From an uncultured Kordia sp. (GTDB lineage: Bacteria; Bacteroidota; Bacteroidia; Flavobacteriales; Flavobacteriaceae): a DNA stretch of 64,000 nucleotides. Positions 45,596 to 55,402 of this stretch are shown here, piece by piece. Where the stretch lies: positions 186,001 to 250,000 of the forward strand of contig NZ_CANLEA010000006.1 of the NCBI RefSeq assembly GCF_947489565.1, read 5' to 3'. The notes beneath the pieces were generated by a model, which did no database searches, was not told the origin of the DNA, and saw only the letters and a program-made list of their open reading frames with translations. Made by a program: the position numbers and the translations under genes. Numbering within the stretch: the first letter of the stretch is position 1; every line of letters starts with the position of its first letter.

Positions 45596-46855
45596 ATGTT
45601 TCAAAATACATTGGCGTTCGCGCAAGAACAAGACGCAAAAGATCCTCTAAAAAACTACCGAACAAAATTTCACATTCCCAAAGATGCTGATGGGAATGAG
45701 TGGTTATATTTTTGTGGAAATTCACTGGGATTACAACCAAAAATTACCCAAGAATATATTCAACAAGAGTTAAGTGATTGGGCAAATTTAGGTGTAGAAG
45801 GTCATTTTGATGCTAAAAATCCTTGGATGCCGTATCATGAATTCCTCACGGAAAACATGGCAAAAATTGTAGGTGCAAAACCTATAGAAGTGGTAATCAT
45901 GAACACATTGACAACGAATTTACACTTGTTGATGGTTTCTTTTTATCAACCGACAAAAACGAAATTTAAAATTGTCATTGAAAGTGATGCGTTTCCGTCA
46001 GATCGTTATGCGGTAGAATCGCAACTTAAATTTCATGGATTCGATCCAAAAGAAGGATTGCTAGAATGGAAGCCACGTGAAGGCGAAGAATTGCTTCGTA
46101 TGGAAGATTTAGAAACCATCTTGGAGGAACAAGGCGACGAAATTGCATTGTTGATGATTGGTGGCGTTAACTATTACACAGGACAATATCTTGATATCAA
46201 AAAAATAGCGGAACTCGGTCATGCAAAAGGCGCAATGGTTGGAATTGATTTGGCGCATGGTGCTGGAAATATTCAACCGAATTTACACGATTCGAATGTA
46301 GATTTTGCAGCTTGGTGTACGTACAAATATTTAAACTCAGGTCCAGGAAGTTTGGCTGGATTGTTTGTGCACGAAAAACACGCGCACAACAAAGAATTGA
46401 ATCGATTTGCAGGTTGGTGGGGACACGATAAGGAAACTCGTTTCAACATGCGTTACGATTTTAATCCGATTCCAGGAGCTGAAAGTTGGCAATTGAGTAA
46501 TCCGCCAATATTATCGATGGCAGCCATCAAAGCGTCGCTCGATATGTTTAATGAAGTCGGAATGGACGCTTTACGCGAAAAATCAGAAACCTTGACGGCG
46601 TATTTTGAATACTTAATTAATGAAGTAGATACAGATCGCATCAAAATTATTACACCTTCAAATCCTAATGAAAGAGGTTGTCAATTATCGATTCAAGTCA
46701 AAAATGCAGATAAATCACTGCATCAAAAACTCATAGACAAACACATCATTTCCGATTGGCGTGAACCTGACGTAATTCGTTGTGCGCCAGTTCCATTATA
46801 CAATACTTTTGAAGATGTTTACAAAATGGTAGACGAACTTAAAAAATGCTTATAA
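45596..46855 (+). CDS. kynU: Kynureninase
   Basis: 419 aa, PLP enzyme that hydrolyses kynurenine or 3-hydroxykynurenine to anthranilate or 3-hydroxyanthranilate and alanine. The PLP lysine is Lys244 in WCTYKYLNSGPGS. Other hallmarks are FCGNSLGLQP near 34, GVEGHF near 62, MNTLTTNLHLLM near 101 and GIDLAHGAGN near 217. I chose the ATG at 45596 because a promoter -7 box (45570-45577) overlaps the longer reading frame that begins at 45560. It is followed after one base by kmo. Confidence 0.95.
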   Translation: MFQNTLAFAQEQDAKDPLKNYRTKFHIPKDADGNEWLYFCGNSLGLQPKITQEYIQQELSDWANLGVEGHFDAKNPWMPYHEFLTENMAKIVGAKPIEVVIMNTLTTNLHLLMVSFYQPTKTKFKIVIESDAFPSDRYAVESQLKFHGFDPKEGLLEWKPREGEELLRMEDLETILEEQGDEIALLMIGGVNYYTGQYLDIKKIAELGHAKGAMVGIDLAHGAGNIQPNLHDSNVDFAAWCTYKYLNSGPGSLAGLFVHEKHAHNKELNRFAGWWGHDKETRFNMRYDFNPIPGAESWQLSNPPILSMAAIKASLDMFNEVGMDALREKSETLTAYFEYLINEVDTDRIKIITPSNPNERGCQLSIQVKNADKSLHQKLIDKHIISDWREPDVIRCAPVPLYNTFEDVYKMVDELKKCL

Positions 46856-46856
46856 C

Positions 46857-48260
46857 ATGAATGCGAAAGAAAATATACTCATTGTTGGCGCAGGTTTGTG
46901 CGGATCTTTATTAGCGCTGCGTTTAGGACAACGTGGTTATAAAGTAACCGTGATGGAAAGTCGTCCCGATTTGCGAAAAGTTGATATTTCTGCTGGAAGA
47001 TCGATCAACTTAGCATTTTCAGACAGAGGAATTAAAGCCATGAATATGGTAGGAATTGCCGATAAAGTGATGCCTTTATGTATCCCGATGCACGGACGTT
47101 TGGTTCATGATATTCACAGCAATACGTTTATGTCTAACTATTCCGGTCGTGAAGATGAATATATCAATTCGATTTCACGAGGCGATTTAAACGCATTATT
47201 ATTAACGGAAGCAGAAGCACATGAAGCCGTTGAGATTATCTTCAATAAAAAATGTACAGCCATTGATATTGAAGACAATATTGCGACGTTCTATTGTTAT
47301 GAAACCAAAAAAGAATTTACTCAAAAAGCAGATGTAATTATTGGAACAGATGGCGCAGGTTCAATTTTGCGTAAAAGTTACTACTTAGAACGTAAATTTT
47401 TATTCAGTTACTCGCAGAATTATCTCAATCATGGATATAAAGAATTGAGCATTCCACCAACAGCCACAGGCGGATTCCGTACTGAGAAAAATGCATTGCA
47501 TATTTGGCCACGCGGTGAGTATATGATTATTGCTTTGCCAAACTTGGACGGAAGTTTTACAGTCACATTATTTTTGTCGTATGATGAAGGCGAATACAAT
47601 TTTAACAATCTAACCACAGAAGCACGTGTGCAAGAATTCTTTGAAGAACAGTTTCCAGACTTAGTACCGTTGATTCCTGAGTTGACAAAAGAATACTTTG
47701 AAAACCCAACTTCGCCATTAGGAACAGTAAAATGTTCACCTTGGTCGTATAAAAATAATACCTTGTTAATGGGCGATGCAGCACATGCAATAGTACCGTT
47801 TTATGGACAAGGAATGAATGCTTCTTTTGAAGATGTTGTAGTGTTTAACGAAGTGTTAGACAAGCATGAAGGCGATTGGCAAGCAGTGTTTAAAGCCTAT
47901 GAAAAAACGCGTAAAAAAGATACAGATGCAATTGCCGATTTAGCGATTGACAATTATTACGAAATGCGCGATCATGTGGCAAATCCGATTTTTAAAGAAA
48001 AGCGTAAGTTAGAAATGGATTTGGAAAAAACGTTTCCGGCGCAGTATTTCTCTAAATATTCAATGGTAACGTTCAATGAAGACATGCCATACAGCAAAGC
48101 GATGGAAATTGGTCGTGCGCAAGACAAAGCATTATTAAATATGATTGCGGATGACGAAATTGACACGACAGCTGATTTACAAGAAATTCTTAAAAAAGTA
48201 CAGGAAGAAACCAACGAAATTTTAGACGAAGATAATGTCGCAAAGACAATGAAGCATTAA
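46857..48260 (+). CDS. kmo: Kynurenine 3-monooxygenase
   Basis: 467 aa flavoprotein hydroxylase that makes 3-hydroxykynurenine with FAD, NADPH and O2. FAD-binding motif ILIVGAGLCGSLLALRLGQRG at about 8-28 (GxGxxG) with a second GDAAHAIVPFYGQGMNASFED motif at about 303-322. The neighbouring kynU uses its product. The stop overlaps the stop of the minus-strand gene at 48257. No terminator seen between the convergent genes. Confidence 0.95.
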   Translation: MNAKENILIVGAGLCGSLLALRLGQRGYKVTVMESRPDLRKVDISAGRSINLAFSDRGIKAMNMVGIADKVMPLCIPMHGRLVHDIHSNTFMSNYSGREDEYINSISRGDLNALLLTEAEAHEAVEIIFNKKCTAIDIEDNIATFYCYETKKEFTQKADVIIGTDGAGSILRKSYYLERKFLFSYSQNYLNHGYKELSIPPTATGGFRTEKNALHIWPRGEYMIIALPNLDGSFTVTLFLSYDEGEYNFNNLTTEARVQEFFEEQFPDLVPLIPELTKEYFENPTSPLGTVKCSPWSYKNNTLLMGDAAHAIVPFYGQGMNASFEDVVVFNEVLDKHEGDWQAVFKAYEKTRKKDTDAIADLAIDNYYEMRDHVANPIFKEKRKLEMDLEKTFPAQYFSKYSMVTFNEDMPYSKAMEIGRAQDKALLNMIADDEIDTTADLQEILKKVQEETNEILDEDNVAKTMKH

Positions 48261-48769
48261 TTTGCTTGTGGACTAATTTTTCTATCAAATTTGCTTGTTT
48301 GGATTTGAAAATATTCTTGATCCATTCCAATTCCTAGCTGTGCCGAAAGGTTGAATATTTCGCCTGTTCCTAATTTCAAACTATCGATAATGATGGAGTT
48401 AAAGCTAACGAATGCAATTTTTAGTTGATATGTTCCAGCAGGAATTGTGAAATTGTATGCACCTTCCAAATCTGTTGTTTCTCCAAAAACCTGTTGCGTT
48501 TTTATATCTGTCAAAACTACATTTGCAAAGGGTAGTAGATTTTCGGGTTCAAATTTGTCTAATCCGATTAAATCGTCTCCATATATCTTTCCAGAGACAC
48601 TAACGACAGTGGTATCTGCTATGATGAATTTTTCGCTAATCTTAACAGTACTTGGAATTTTTTGACGATCTCCCATAGCTATTTCCAAGCCACAAACACT
48701 ATTTTTAGTGGAACAAGCAAAGACTAGAAAAAGTATTGTTATGTAAAGAAATACGGTTTTACGTTTCAT
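48257..48769 (-). CDS. Lipoprotein with carboxypeptidase-like regulatory domain
   Basis: A 170-aa lipoprotein (lipobox LVFAC, Cys19) with one beta-sandwich domain (about 80-150) that contains NVVLTDIKTQQVFGETTDLEG and YNFTIPAGTYQLKI parts, like CarboxypepD_reg domains. Function unknown. It converges with kmo; the stops share two bases (TTAA). Confidence 0.75.
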   Translation of the reverse strand: MKRKTVFLYITILFLVFACSTKNSVCGLEIAMGDRQKIPSTVKISEKFIIADTTVVSVSGKIYGDDLIGLDKFEPENLLPFANVVLTDIKTQQVFGETTDLEGAYNFTIPAGTYQLKIAFVSFNSIIIDSLKLGTGEIFNLSAQLGIGMDQEYFQIQTSKFDRKISPQAN

Positions 48770-48846
48770 GATTCTATTTTATCTAACTAAAGATAACCAG
48801 ATTAGCATGAAGATACACTAAGATAATATTAAGTAAGTATTAAGAT

Positions 48847-49374
48847 TTAGTGTGAATCAAGTTCATCAATAACAGCTTTGATCCCTTTTTGGAAGCCATT
48901 ATAAAAATCATTTTTCTTAAACTCAGGTACAATAATCGTATTGATAATATCGAGTGATTCTTCGTCTGTGAGTTTGTGCATAACACCAACACCATTATGA
49001 ATCCAAACGCGGCGATCTTTCATGTACAAGGCAATTAAAACACCATTGTTTTTTTCTTTTTGCCCAACGTCCCAATGGTTCGCTAAATCTAAAGAATACT
49101 CTACTAAGCCTGTATAATCTTGAATAGAAGTCAAGGTAACAATGACAATCTCGTTATTTGTTTCCGTTTTATATTGCTGAATTACGTCTAAAAGTGCAGT
49201 TTCTTGTTCGTCAGATAATATATTGTCAAAATCGTTGATAAATCCAACAGGAATAGGAAAATCGGCTTTGGCGGCATGATGACCAATAAATGATTTGGTA
49301 TGCATTTTATGCGTGGCTTCACAACTAATGCAAAGCGTTATAAGCATACAAAGCAGTAGACTTTTGAATTTCAT
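48847..49374 (-). CDS. TPM-domain lipoprotein
   Basis: A 175-aa protein with signal sequence and lipobox LCISC (Cys18), followed by a TPM domain (about 40-170; VGFINDFDNILSDEQETALLDVI, NNGVLIALYMKDRRVWIHNGVG). TPM proteins of this type lack the C-terminal Gly-rich membrane tail and have weak phosphatase or peptide-binding activity; the role is unclear. It is paralogous to the next gene upstream on the same strand. Confidence 0.82.
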   Translation of the reverse strand: MKFKSLLLCMLITLCISCEATHKMHTKSFIGHHAAKADFPIPVGFINDFDNILSDEQETALLDVIQQYKTETNNEIVIVTLTSIQDYTGLVEYSLDLANHWDVGQKEKNNGVLIALYMKDRRVWIHNGVGVMHKLTDEESLDIINTIIVPEFKKNDFYNGFQKGIKAVIDELDSH

Positions 49375-49488
49375 AGTAGGCTATTAAGATCGATTGGGTT
49401 CTTGCAAGATAATAAAATCTAGCATATATTTTTAAAAATTAACAGCTTAAAGTGACGTTTTTTAGGCTTTTATCAAAAAAAAGGAGTC

Positions 49489-50025
49489 TTACTCTTCTTT
49501 CGTTAACTCTTTAATGATTGCTTCAATACCTCTGTAAATTCCTTTATAATAGTCGTTTCTTTTAAATTCAGGAATAATTTTCGATTCTATAATGTATGCA
49601 GTTTCGGCGTCTGTTAGTTTTACTTCTATACCACTTCCATTCTGAATCCAAATTTTACGTGCTTTTAAGTGAACTGTTATTAAAACACCATTGTCCTTAT
49701 ATTTTAACCCAACGCCCCAATAATTTGCTAAGTCCAGAGAATATTTTTCAATATCATCATAATCCTTCAAATCATTAATGGTAACAACAGCAATTTGGTT
49801 TGAGGTTTTGGCTTCATGCTCTTTTACAAGTCTCAATAAGTTTGTTTCTTCTACTTCAGAAAAAATACTGTCAAAATCATTTATAAAACCAACAGGTTTG
49901 GGAAAAGTAGTATTTGTGTAGTGTTCATTAGGAAAAGGAAATGATTCACTTTTGGTCTGTTTGCAGGAAATGAAAAGCGCTACAAAACAAAGAATAAAAA
50001 TATGTTTATAATGGATACGATACAT
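49489..50025 (-). CDS. TPM-domain lipoprotein (paralogue of the downstream gene)
   Basis: A 178-aa protein with lipobox LFISC (Cys21) and the same TPM domain (VGFINDFDSIFSEVEETNLL, KDNGVLITVHLKARKIWIQNG). The two proteins align over their full length, so they are a tandem duplication that has drifted. Confidence 0.82.
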   Translation of the reverse strand: MYRIHYKHIFILCFVALFISCKQTKSESFPFPNEHYTNTTFPKPVGFINDFDSIFSEVEETNLLRLVKEHEAKTSNQIAVVTINDLKDYDDIEKYSLDLANYWGVGLKYKDNGVLITVHLKARKIWIQNGSGIEVKLTDAETAYIIESKIIPEFKRNDYYKGIYRGIEAIIKELTKEE

Positions 50026-50096
50026 TCCTAGTATAGAGTTTGATTGTTTAATTTAACGATTCGATATATAATTTAGTAGCAATTCAGCATGCAATG

Positions 50097-50579
50097 TTAC
50101 AACATTGCTTCCAAAGCAGCTTTCAATAAGTTGGTGTAAATTCTTTTGGTATTTTTTCCTCTGTAGCCAGAAACACGTCCAATAACATTTCCTTTATCAT
50201 CCAAAAGTATGACTGTGGGAAACGCTTTTGCATTGTATTTCTTGCGCAACATCATATAATCATCAATATAATCTTTTCGGACAAGTGCTTCTTTTGAAGG
50301 GAAATCGAGTTCTACAAGGACATAATTTTGAGCAATTTTGACAAAGGCATTTTTTGAAAAATAATTCTTCTCTAACTCAATACAAGCGCCGCACCAATCG
50401 GAACCTGTAAAAAATAACAGCATGGGTTTTTCGAGTTCTATGCTAACTTTTTTAGCTTTCTGATAATCTAAATACCATCTTAAATTATGGCTGTCTGTTT
50501 TAACATGTTTGCCTACTTTTTGTGCTTGAAGATTGGCCGTAATAAATAGACAGCATAGGATGGTGGTAATAGCTTTCAT
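50097..50579 (-). CDS. Secreted thioredoxin-family protein
   Basis: A 160-aa protein with a signal peptide (residues 1-19, ending NLQAQ) and a thioredoxin domain of the DsbD-gamma/TlpA type: active site GSDWCGACIELE near 59-70 and cis-Pro AFPTVILLDDKG near 118. Unlike the other thioredoxin-like protein (26937-27506), both active-site Cys are present. It is probably periplasmic. Confidence 0.88.
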   Translation of the reverse strand: MKAITTILCCLFITANLQAQKVGKHVKTDSHNLRWYLDYQKAKKVSIELEKPMLLFFTGSDWCGACIELEKNYFSKNAFVKIAQNYVLVELDFPSKEALVRKDYIDDYMMLRKKYNAKAFPTVILLDDKGNVIGRVSGYRGKNTKRIYTNLLKAALEAML

Positions 50580-50771
50580 GGTGTTGGTTTTAATGTTGAA
50601 TGAAAGATATTGAATTTTAAAGAAAAGTGCTAAAACTTGATAAGATAATCTTCGTTCTAAAACGACAAAATCATTTTCTTGAAGTTAAATCTTTAGGTAG
50701 CGTCAGTTTCAATTGTATTTAATTTTACAATAATACTTGCGAAGCATGTCGAATCTAGCACCTTTTATATA

Positions 50772-51806
50772 CTAGTAATAACTAATAGTCCGTTTGATTT
50801 CATATGAAAAATATTCATCACCATCTTCTCGTGAAGCGCGTTGTGTCCAATTTCCTTTTTTATCATACTGGTACCAATATTTGGTAATTCTTTTTGAACC
50901 TTCTGTTTTAGAGTGATTTTTTGGATAAAATGAGATGTATTCTTTTGGATCGTTGTATTTGTTATACGTTTCTGTGGTTCTACGTACAAACTTATCATTG
51001 CTATCATATTCTTCATACGTTAAGCGATTGTTATTTGCATCATAGGTTTCAACCATTCTTTTTTCTTGATTTCCATTGTAATCATATGAAACCCTTTCCA
51101 GTATATTTCCTCTTGAATCTTTAGTCTGTTCAAATTGTTTTACATACGTATCATCACGTTTGTCTTTTTCTATTTTGGTCAAACCATTGTTGCTATATTC
51201 ATAGATGCGAACGTCCAATTCTACACCTGCTTTATTAAATTCACCTTTGTACGTACACTGTCCCTTTGAATTGTATTTGTATATTGTTTTTTGATACGGA
51301 TTACTACCAAAACCTTCTGAAGTCAAATTTTTATAAATCTCTTCCGAAAGCAAGCCTTGCGAATTGTATTTGTAAGAAGTTGATTTTTCTAGTGTTTTAT
51401 TTTCATATTCTTCTTTAATCATCAATTTACCTGTCAAGTTGTAACGATATACTTTAATTTCAACATCTTCACCATCATCTTCTTTAATACGGAGGATTCT
51501 ATTATTCTCATATTCATAGGTATTTGTAGTTTCTAAAGAACCATCGTCATAGACTTTTAAAGACACAAGATTTCCGTTTTTATCATATTTTTCTTTGTAT
51601 GTTTTTTGACAATCTTCAAAAGTAAATGGTGGTTTTTCTTGATCTACATAACAATCAGATTCTTCTTTTATACTTTTAATTTTTGTCTTTTGTATGCGCT
51701 TTGAATCAATTTCTATATAACCGATTACATCAAAATCTAAATCTTGGGCTTGTACTTTTGTAACGAATATAAGAGCCAATAAGCTTAGTTTAAGGAGAAA
51801 TTTCAT
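50772..51806 (-). CDS. Secreted protein with YD-like repeats
   Basis: A 344-aa protein with a signal peptide (MKFLLKLSLLALIFVTKVQAQ) and about nine repeats of the form YKYNSQGLLSEEIYKN, YKYNSKGQCTYKGEF, YEYSNNGLTKIEKD, of the YD/RHS kind often found in Bacteroidota. The repeats form a beta structure. No toxin C-terminal domain is seen, so it is not a typical RHS toxin. Function unknown. Confidence 0.75.
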   Translation of the reverse strand: MKFLLKLSLLALIFVTKVQAQDLDFDVIGYIEIDSKRIQKTKIKSIKEESDCYVDQEKPPFTFEDCQKTYKEKYDKNGNLVSLKVYDDGSLETTNTYEYENNRILRIKEDDGEDVEIKVYRYNLTGKLMIKEEYENKTLEKSTSYKYNSQGLLSEEIYKNLTSEGFGSNPYQKTIYKYNSKGQCTYKGEFNKAGVELDVRIYEYSNNGLTKIEKDKRDDTYVKQFEQTKDSRGNILERVSYDYNGNQEKRMVETYDANNNRLTYEEYDSNDKFVRRTTETYNKYNDPKEYISFYPKNHSKTEGSKRITKYWYQYDKKGNWTQRASREDGDEYFSYEIKRTISYY

Positions 51807-51968
51807 TTATAAAATGGTGTTTGAGAAATACTATTTTAAAGTTTGCTATAAATGTTTGGTAGGTTTATAAGCATTAAAAATAATATTTTTCTTGAATTAT
51901 TTCTAATTTACATATGGTTTTGGATGTAGAGTTCATTCAATTTTTCTTTTTTGAATCGAAGAGTTAAA

Positions 51969-53141
51969 TTACAACATTTCCCTACTTCCATCATACAACA
52001 AACGATACATAACATCATTTTCTATGCGCAAACCTTCCGATTGTGAGTTAGGCCAACTTTTGCTATAATCTTTTGGATGTTTTACATCAATTCCGATTAC
52101 TTTTCCATCAAAGAGTGAAGTTACTCGTGATTGTACTGTGTGTCCAACCACAACCGATTTTGCATCAAAAGTTTTTAGTTGCGAATCTATTTGTGTTTGC
52201 GACAAATCATCTCTAAAATATCCGCGATACCATGAAATTCCTTTGCGTGTAGAAATGATGGTTTCAGTAGCCGTTTTTTGTGGTTTTGGAAAATAAGCTT
52301 TGTAATAATGATCTTTTGAAATTTGATTGATTTCTTCCAAAGACAAACCTAATTCCGCAACTTCTGGATGAATGCCACCATGCACAAAAATATGTCCGTT
52401 TATTTTTTCGATCGCATTTTTACTCGCCAACCATTTTCCTAAAAATGATGTTTGACTGTACAAATCGTTTTGTTGCTTGTCTAAAATTGCAGAAACTGCC
52501 AAGTACTTTTGAGAAGCGGCACCAAACTTAGCTTGCATGTTTTTTAATTCGTGATTTCCGATAATGAAATGAACCAAACCACCATGTTTTTTTGCTTCTT
52601 GCTCTAGTTTGTATGTAAACCATAAAACTTGTGTGGTAGAAAATCCACGATCTACAAAGTCGCCAACTAAAACCAAATGCCCTTTTCCAAAAATCCAATT
52701 CAAATTGGTGTCTATAACTTTTTGTTGGATTAGAAAATCGCGGAACGTTTTAAAGCCACTTTCAATATCTGAAATCGCAACAATTGGTTGATTGTCATTG
52801 TACACAGTCTGCGGTGTTTCAATGGTTGTGTTGATCGTAAAATCAAACGAAGTATTTTCTAAAGGAAAGTAACAAGTGCCAGGAATTTCACTTTGGATAG
52901 CATACTGTTTCTTTGTGGTGTAAAAGCCTTCTTTTTTGTTTCCTCTGAGGTAATTCACGCTAAGTGTAGAATCATTTTCATAAAAGACATACGGACCTTC
53001 TTTATCAAGATTCATTCGCGAAGGATGATCGCCATAATGAAGTGACGCACCGTGATACAATCCGAAGCCAATGGCAGTAATGACTAAAAATAAAAGGGTT
53101 AAAAAAATATGTTTTACATAGCGTACAATTCGTTTTTTCAT
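51969..53141 (-). CDS. Metallophosphoesterase
   Basis: A 390-aa protein with an N-terminal membrane anchor (about 10-30). The metallophosphoesterase motifs are visible: VAISDIE (125-127), LVGDFVDRG (161-165), FIIGNHELK (195-199), HGGIHPE and VVGHTVQ near 330. In motif I the usual Asp-x-His is Asp-Ile-Glu here, so a key metal ligand is changed. The GD-x-x-DR and GNHE motifs are normal. It is probably a Bacteroidota-specific type of calcineurin-like phosphatase; the substrate is unknown. Confidence 0.85.
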   Translation of the reverse strand: MKKRIVRYVKHIFLTLLFLVITAIGFGLYHGASLHYGDHPSRMNLDKEGPYVFYENDSTLSVNYLRGNKKEGFYTTKKQYAIQSEIPGTCYFPLENTSFDFTINTTIETPQTVYNDNQPIVAISDIESGFKTFRDFLIQQKVIDTNLNWIFGKGHLVLVGDFVDRGFSTTQVLWFTYKLEQEAKKHGGLVHFIIGNHELKNMQAKFGAASQKYLAVSAILDKQQNDLYSQTSFLGKWLASKNAIEKINGHIFVHGGIHPEVAELGLSLEEINQISKDHYYKAYFPKPQKTATETIISTRKGISWYRGYFRDDLSQTQIDSQLKTFDAKSVVVGHTVQSRVTSLFDGKVIGIDVKHPKDYSKSWPNSQSEGLRIENDVMYRLLYDGSREML

Positions 53142-53348
53142 GATGATGTGTGTTTAAATGTTTCCGCAAACCTATGGGCGAAACGCGAGCGAGAAAAGTT
53201 TTTGGGTTGAACAACTTCCCAAAAGTGATACACTGATTTTTTTTGTGGATGAAAGCCGTTTGTCACACATTTTTATCAAAAGGACATCAATTAAAAGTCG
53301 TTTGTCAACTTCTTTTGTGAATGATCGGTTTTCAGCTACATTTGTGCT

Positions 53349-54176
53349 ATGTCATTCAAAAAACACTATAAAAAAATACTCTTATATGTCGGAATTATAA
53401 TTTTGTTATGTCCGCTACTAATTGCCGTTTATGAAGTAATGACTTCTGATAAAAATGCGGTGGTTTTTCTAGAAAATTATCATCCAGCGGTAAGTGTCGG
53501 AATTTTTACGATATATATTATTCTATTTGTTGTCATTGTCGGTTTGGGTCTGTATTGGTTTTTTAAACAACTTCGCGAGACATTAATCTTGAAAAAGGAA
53601 CAACAAAAAATGGAAGTGTCACATTTGCAAAGTCAGGTAAATCCGCACTTTTTCTTTAATATGTTGAATAATTTATACGGTTTGGTCGATAAAGACACTA
53701 AAAAAGCCCAAACGCTTATTTTGAAACTGTCAGATTTGATGCGTTACAGTATTTATGACGGACAAAAAAAGAGTGTCACAATTGCAGAAGAAGTGGCGTA
53801 TTTACAAAACTATATTGAATTGCATAAAATGCGTTATCACAAGGAAATCAATGTAGAATTCCATACCAATATTCAAGATGAAAATAGTAAAATTATGCCG
53901 TTGCTTTTTATCATTTTGCTAGAAAACGCTTTTAAACATGGAGTAGAAAATTTATACGACGCAGCTTTTGTAAAGATTGATTTAACTGCGAATGCGAATG
54001 AAATTGTCTTTACGATTGAAAACAATTTTGACGCAGTATCGCTTTCTGAAACAAAAGGAATTGGATTGAAAAATCTGCAGCGACGTCTCGAATTGGTATA
54101 TCCTAAAAAACATTCATTATCTTTTGAAAGCAAAGATGAATTATACAAATCACAACTAAGCATTCAACTTTCATGA
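53349..54176 (+). CDS. LytS-type sensor histidine kinase
   Basis: A 275-aa membrane kinase with two membrane helices (about 10-30 and 50-75), a short coiled coil, and the His_kinase module: His100 in VNPHFFFNMLNNLYGLVDK, N-box LLENAFKHG near 194 and G-box KGIGLKNLQRRLEL near 237. It lacks a large periplasmic sensor, unlike the kinase at 9905. The stop overlaps the regulator start (ATGA). Confidence 0.92.
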   Translation: MSFKKHYKKILLYVGIIILLCPLLIAVYEVMTSDKNAVVFLENYHPAVSVGIFTIYIILFVVIVGLGLYWFFKQLRETLILKKEQQKMEVSHLQSQVNPHFFFNMLNNLYGLVDKDTKKAQTLILKLSDLMRYSIYDGQKKSVTIAEEVAYLQNYIELHKMRYHKEINVEFHTNIQDENSKIMPLLFIILLENAFKHGVENLYDAAFVKIDLTANANEIVFTIENNFDAVSLSETKGIGLKNLQRRLELVYPKKHSLSFESKDELYKSQLSIQLS

Positions 54177-54871
54177 TTACGTATTTAATTATTGACGACG
54201 AACCTATTGCGCACGATATTATAAAAGGATATTGTGACGTATTGCCAAATATGGAATTGAAAAAGCACTGTTACAATGCGCTAGAAGCTATACAATATTT
54301 GAATGAACATAGTGTTGATTTGATTTTTTTAGATTTGAACATGCCGAAACTCAAAGGATTCGACTTTTTAAAAACCTTGTCAAATCCGCCAAAAGTAATT
54401 GTAACCACGGCCTATCAAGAATATGCATTGGAAGGTTACGAATTAAATATCTCAGATTATTTACTAAAGCCTTTTTCCTTTGAACGTTTTTTAAAAGCAA
54501 TCAACAAAACGGTAAATGTTGCTTCAAAATCGGTTGCTACAGTGGTTGAGAAAACCCCTGATACTTCTCAAAGTATTTTTTTAAAATCGCAAAACAAATA
54601 TGTGCAAGTGTTTATGAACACAATTCATTATGTGGAAGCTTCTGGAAATTATACCAAAATTGTTACCGATTCAGAAACGATTAGCATTCGCGAGAAAATT
54701 TCGGATGTTATAGTGTTATTGCCCAATGAAGGTTTTTTACAAGTTCATAAATCGTTTGCAGTTGCTACGAAACACATTAACAGTATTGAAGGCAATCGGA
54801 TCATTATTGGCGATCATATCATTCCTATTGGAAAAATGTACAAGGCAAATGTAAATGCGTTGTTGCGATAA
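54173..54871 (+). CDS. LytTR-family response regulator
   Basis: A 232-aa regulator with a receiver domain (Asp54 in IFLDLNMPKLKGF) and a LytTR DNA-binding domain in the C-terminal half (VQVFMNTIHYVEASGNYTKI, then VHKSFAVATKHI). It overlaps the LytS kinase by 4 bases, so they form a pair. It ends 2 bases before the stop of a convergent gene. Confidence 0.95.
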   Translation: MITYLIIDDEPIAHDIIKGYCDVLPNMELKKHCYNALEAIQYLNEHSVDLIFLDLNMPKLKGFDFLKTLSNPPKVIVTTAYQEYALEGYELNISDYLLKPFSFERFLKAINKTVNVASKSVATVVEKTPDTSQSIFLKSQNKYVQVFMNTIHYVEASGNYTKIVTDSETISIREKISDVIVLLPNEGFLQVHKSFAVATKHINSIEGNRIIIGDHIIPIGKMYKANVNALLR

Positions 54872-54873
54872 AT

Positions 54874-55395
54874 TTAATCTTGGTATTTTTCATAAACAGT
54901 AGCTCCTGTAGAATCATCTGCAGCATACGAAATCCATTGAAAACTACAGTTGGAGCATTCTAGGAGTGAAGGATTGTAATAACCATCATACAAAACCTTT
55001 ATTTCTTTTAAATGTTTTGTAATAGGTTTTCTTCCAAATTTGTGTCTAAGTTCACAATCACAATGCGCATTTGACTTTTTTAAAGCTTCTTCAAACGCTA
55101 AGTTTCTTATCATATCATACAATCTACTTGTAATAAATCTACTATTGATAACAGTGTAGAGACTACTTTGTATAGGAAGTTCTCGAAACTGTTTAGAATA
55201 CATTTGAATCATGGCAGTCGTTTTTTGGAAATTGATGCCGTTCAATTCATGTTCTTCTCTAATTATACGATCAAATTCATCGAACAACGATTTCCAATCG
55301 CTCGCTTGTTCTCGAACATTCAGCGTATTAAAAGTTTTCCAGTTAAACTGTAGAATGGAATCGAAGTAATTTTCTAACTTTTCATGGAAGGTCAT
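54874..55395 (-). CDS. Unknown protein with zinc-ribbon-like C-terminus
   Basis: A 173-aa cytoplasmic protein of no family I recognise. The N-terminal 100 residues are helical. The C-terminal part has CDCELRHKFG near 112 and LECSNCSFQWISY near 146, two Cys pairs that could hold a zinc ion. It is on the minus strand, 7 bases after the PhyH gene stop, so it may be cotranscribed. The convergent regulator gene ends 2 bases from its stop. Confidence 0.65.
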   Translation of the reverse strand: MTFHEKLENYFDSILQFNWKTFNTLNVREQASDWKSLFDEFDRIIREEHELNGINFQKTTAMIQMYSKQFRELPIQSSLYTVINSRFITSRLYDMIRNLAFEEALKKSNAHCDCELRHKFGRKPITKHLKEIKVLYDGYYNPSLLECSNCSFQWISYAADDSTGATVYEKYQD

Positions 55396-55402
55396 TTTCT
55401 TT

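Noticed and set aside
53158-53348. Reading frame upstream of the second LytS kinase
   Set aside because: It runs into the kinase start in another frame and shows no family or signal; the kinase begins at 53349.
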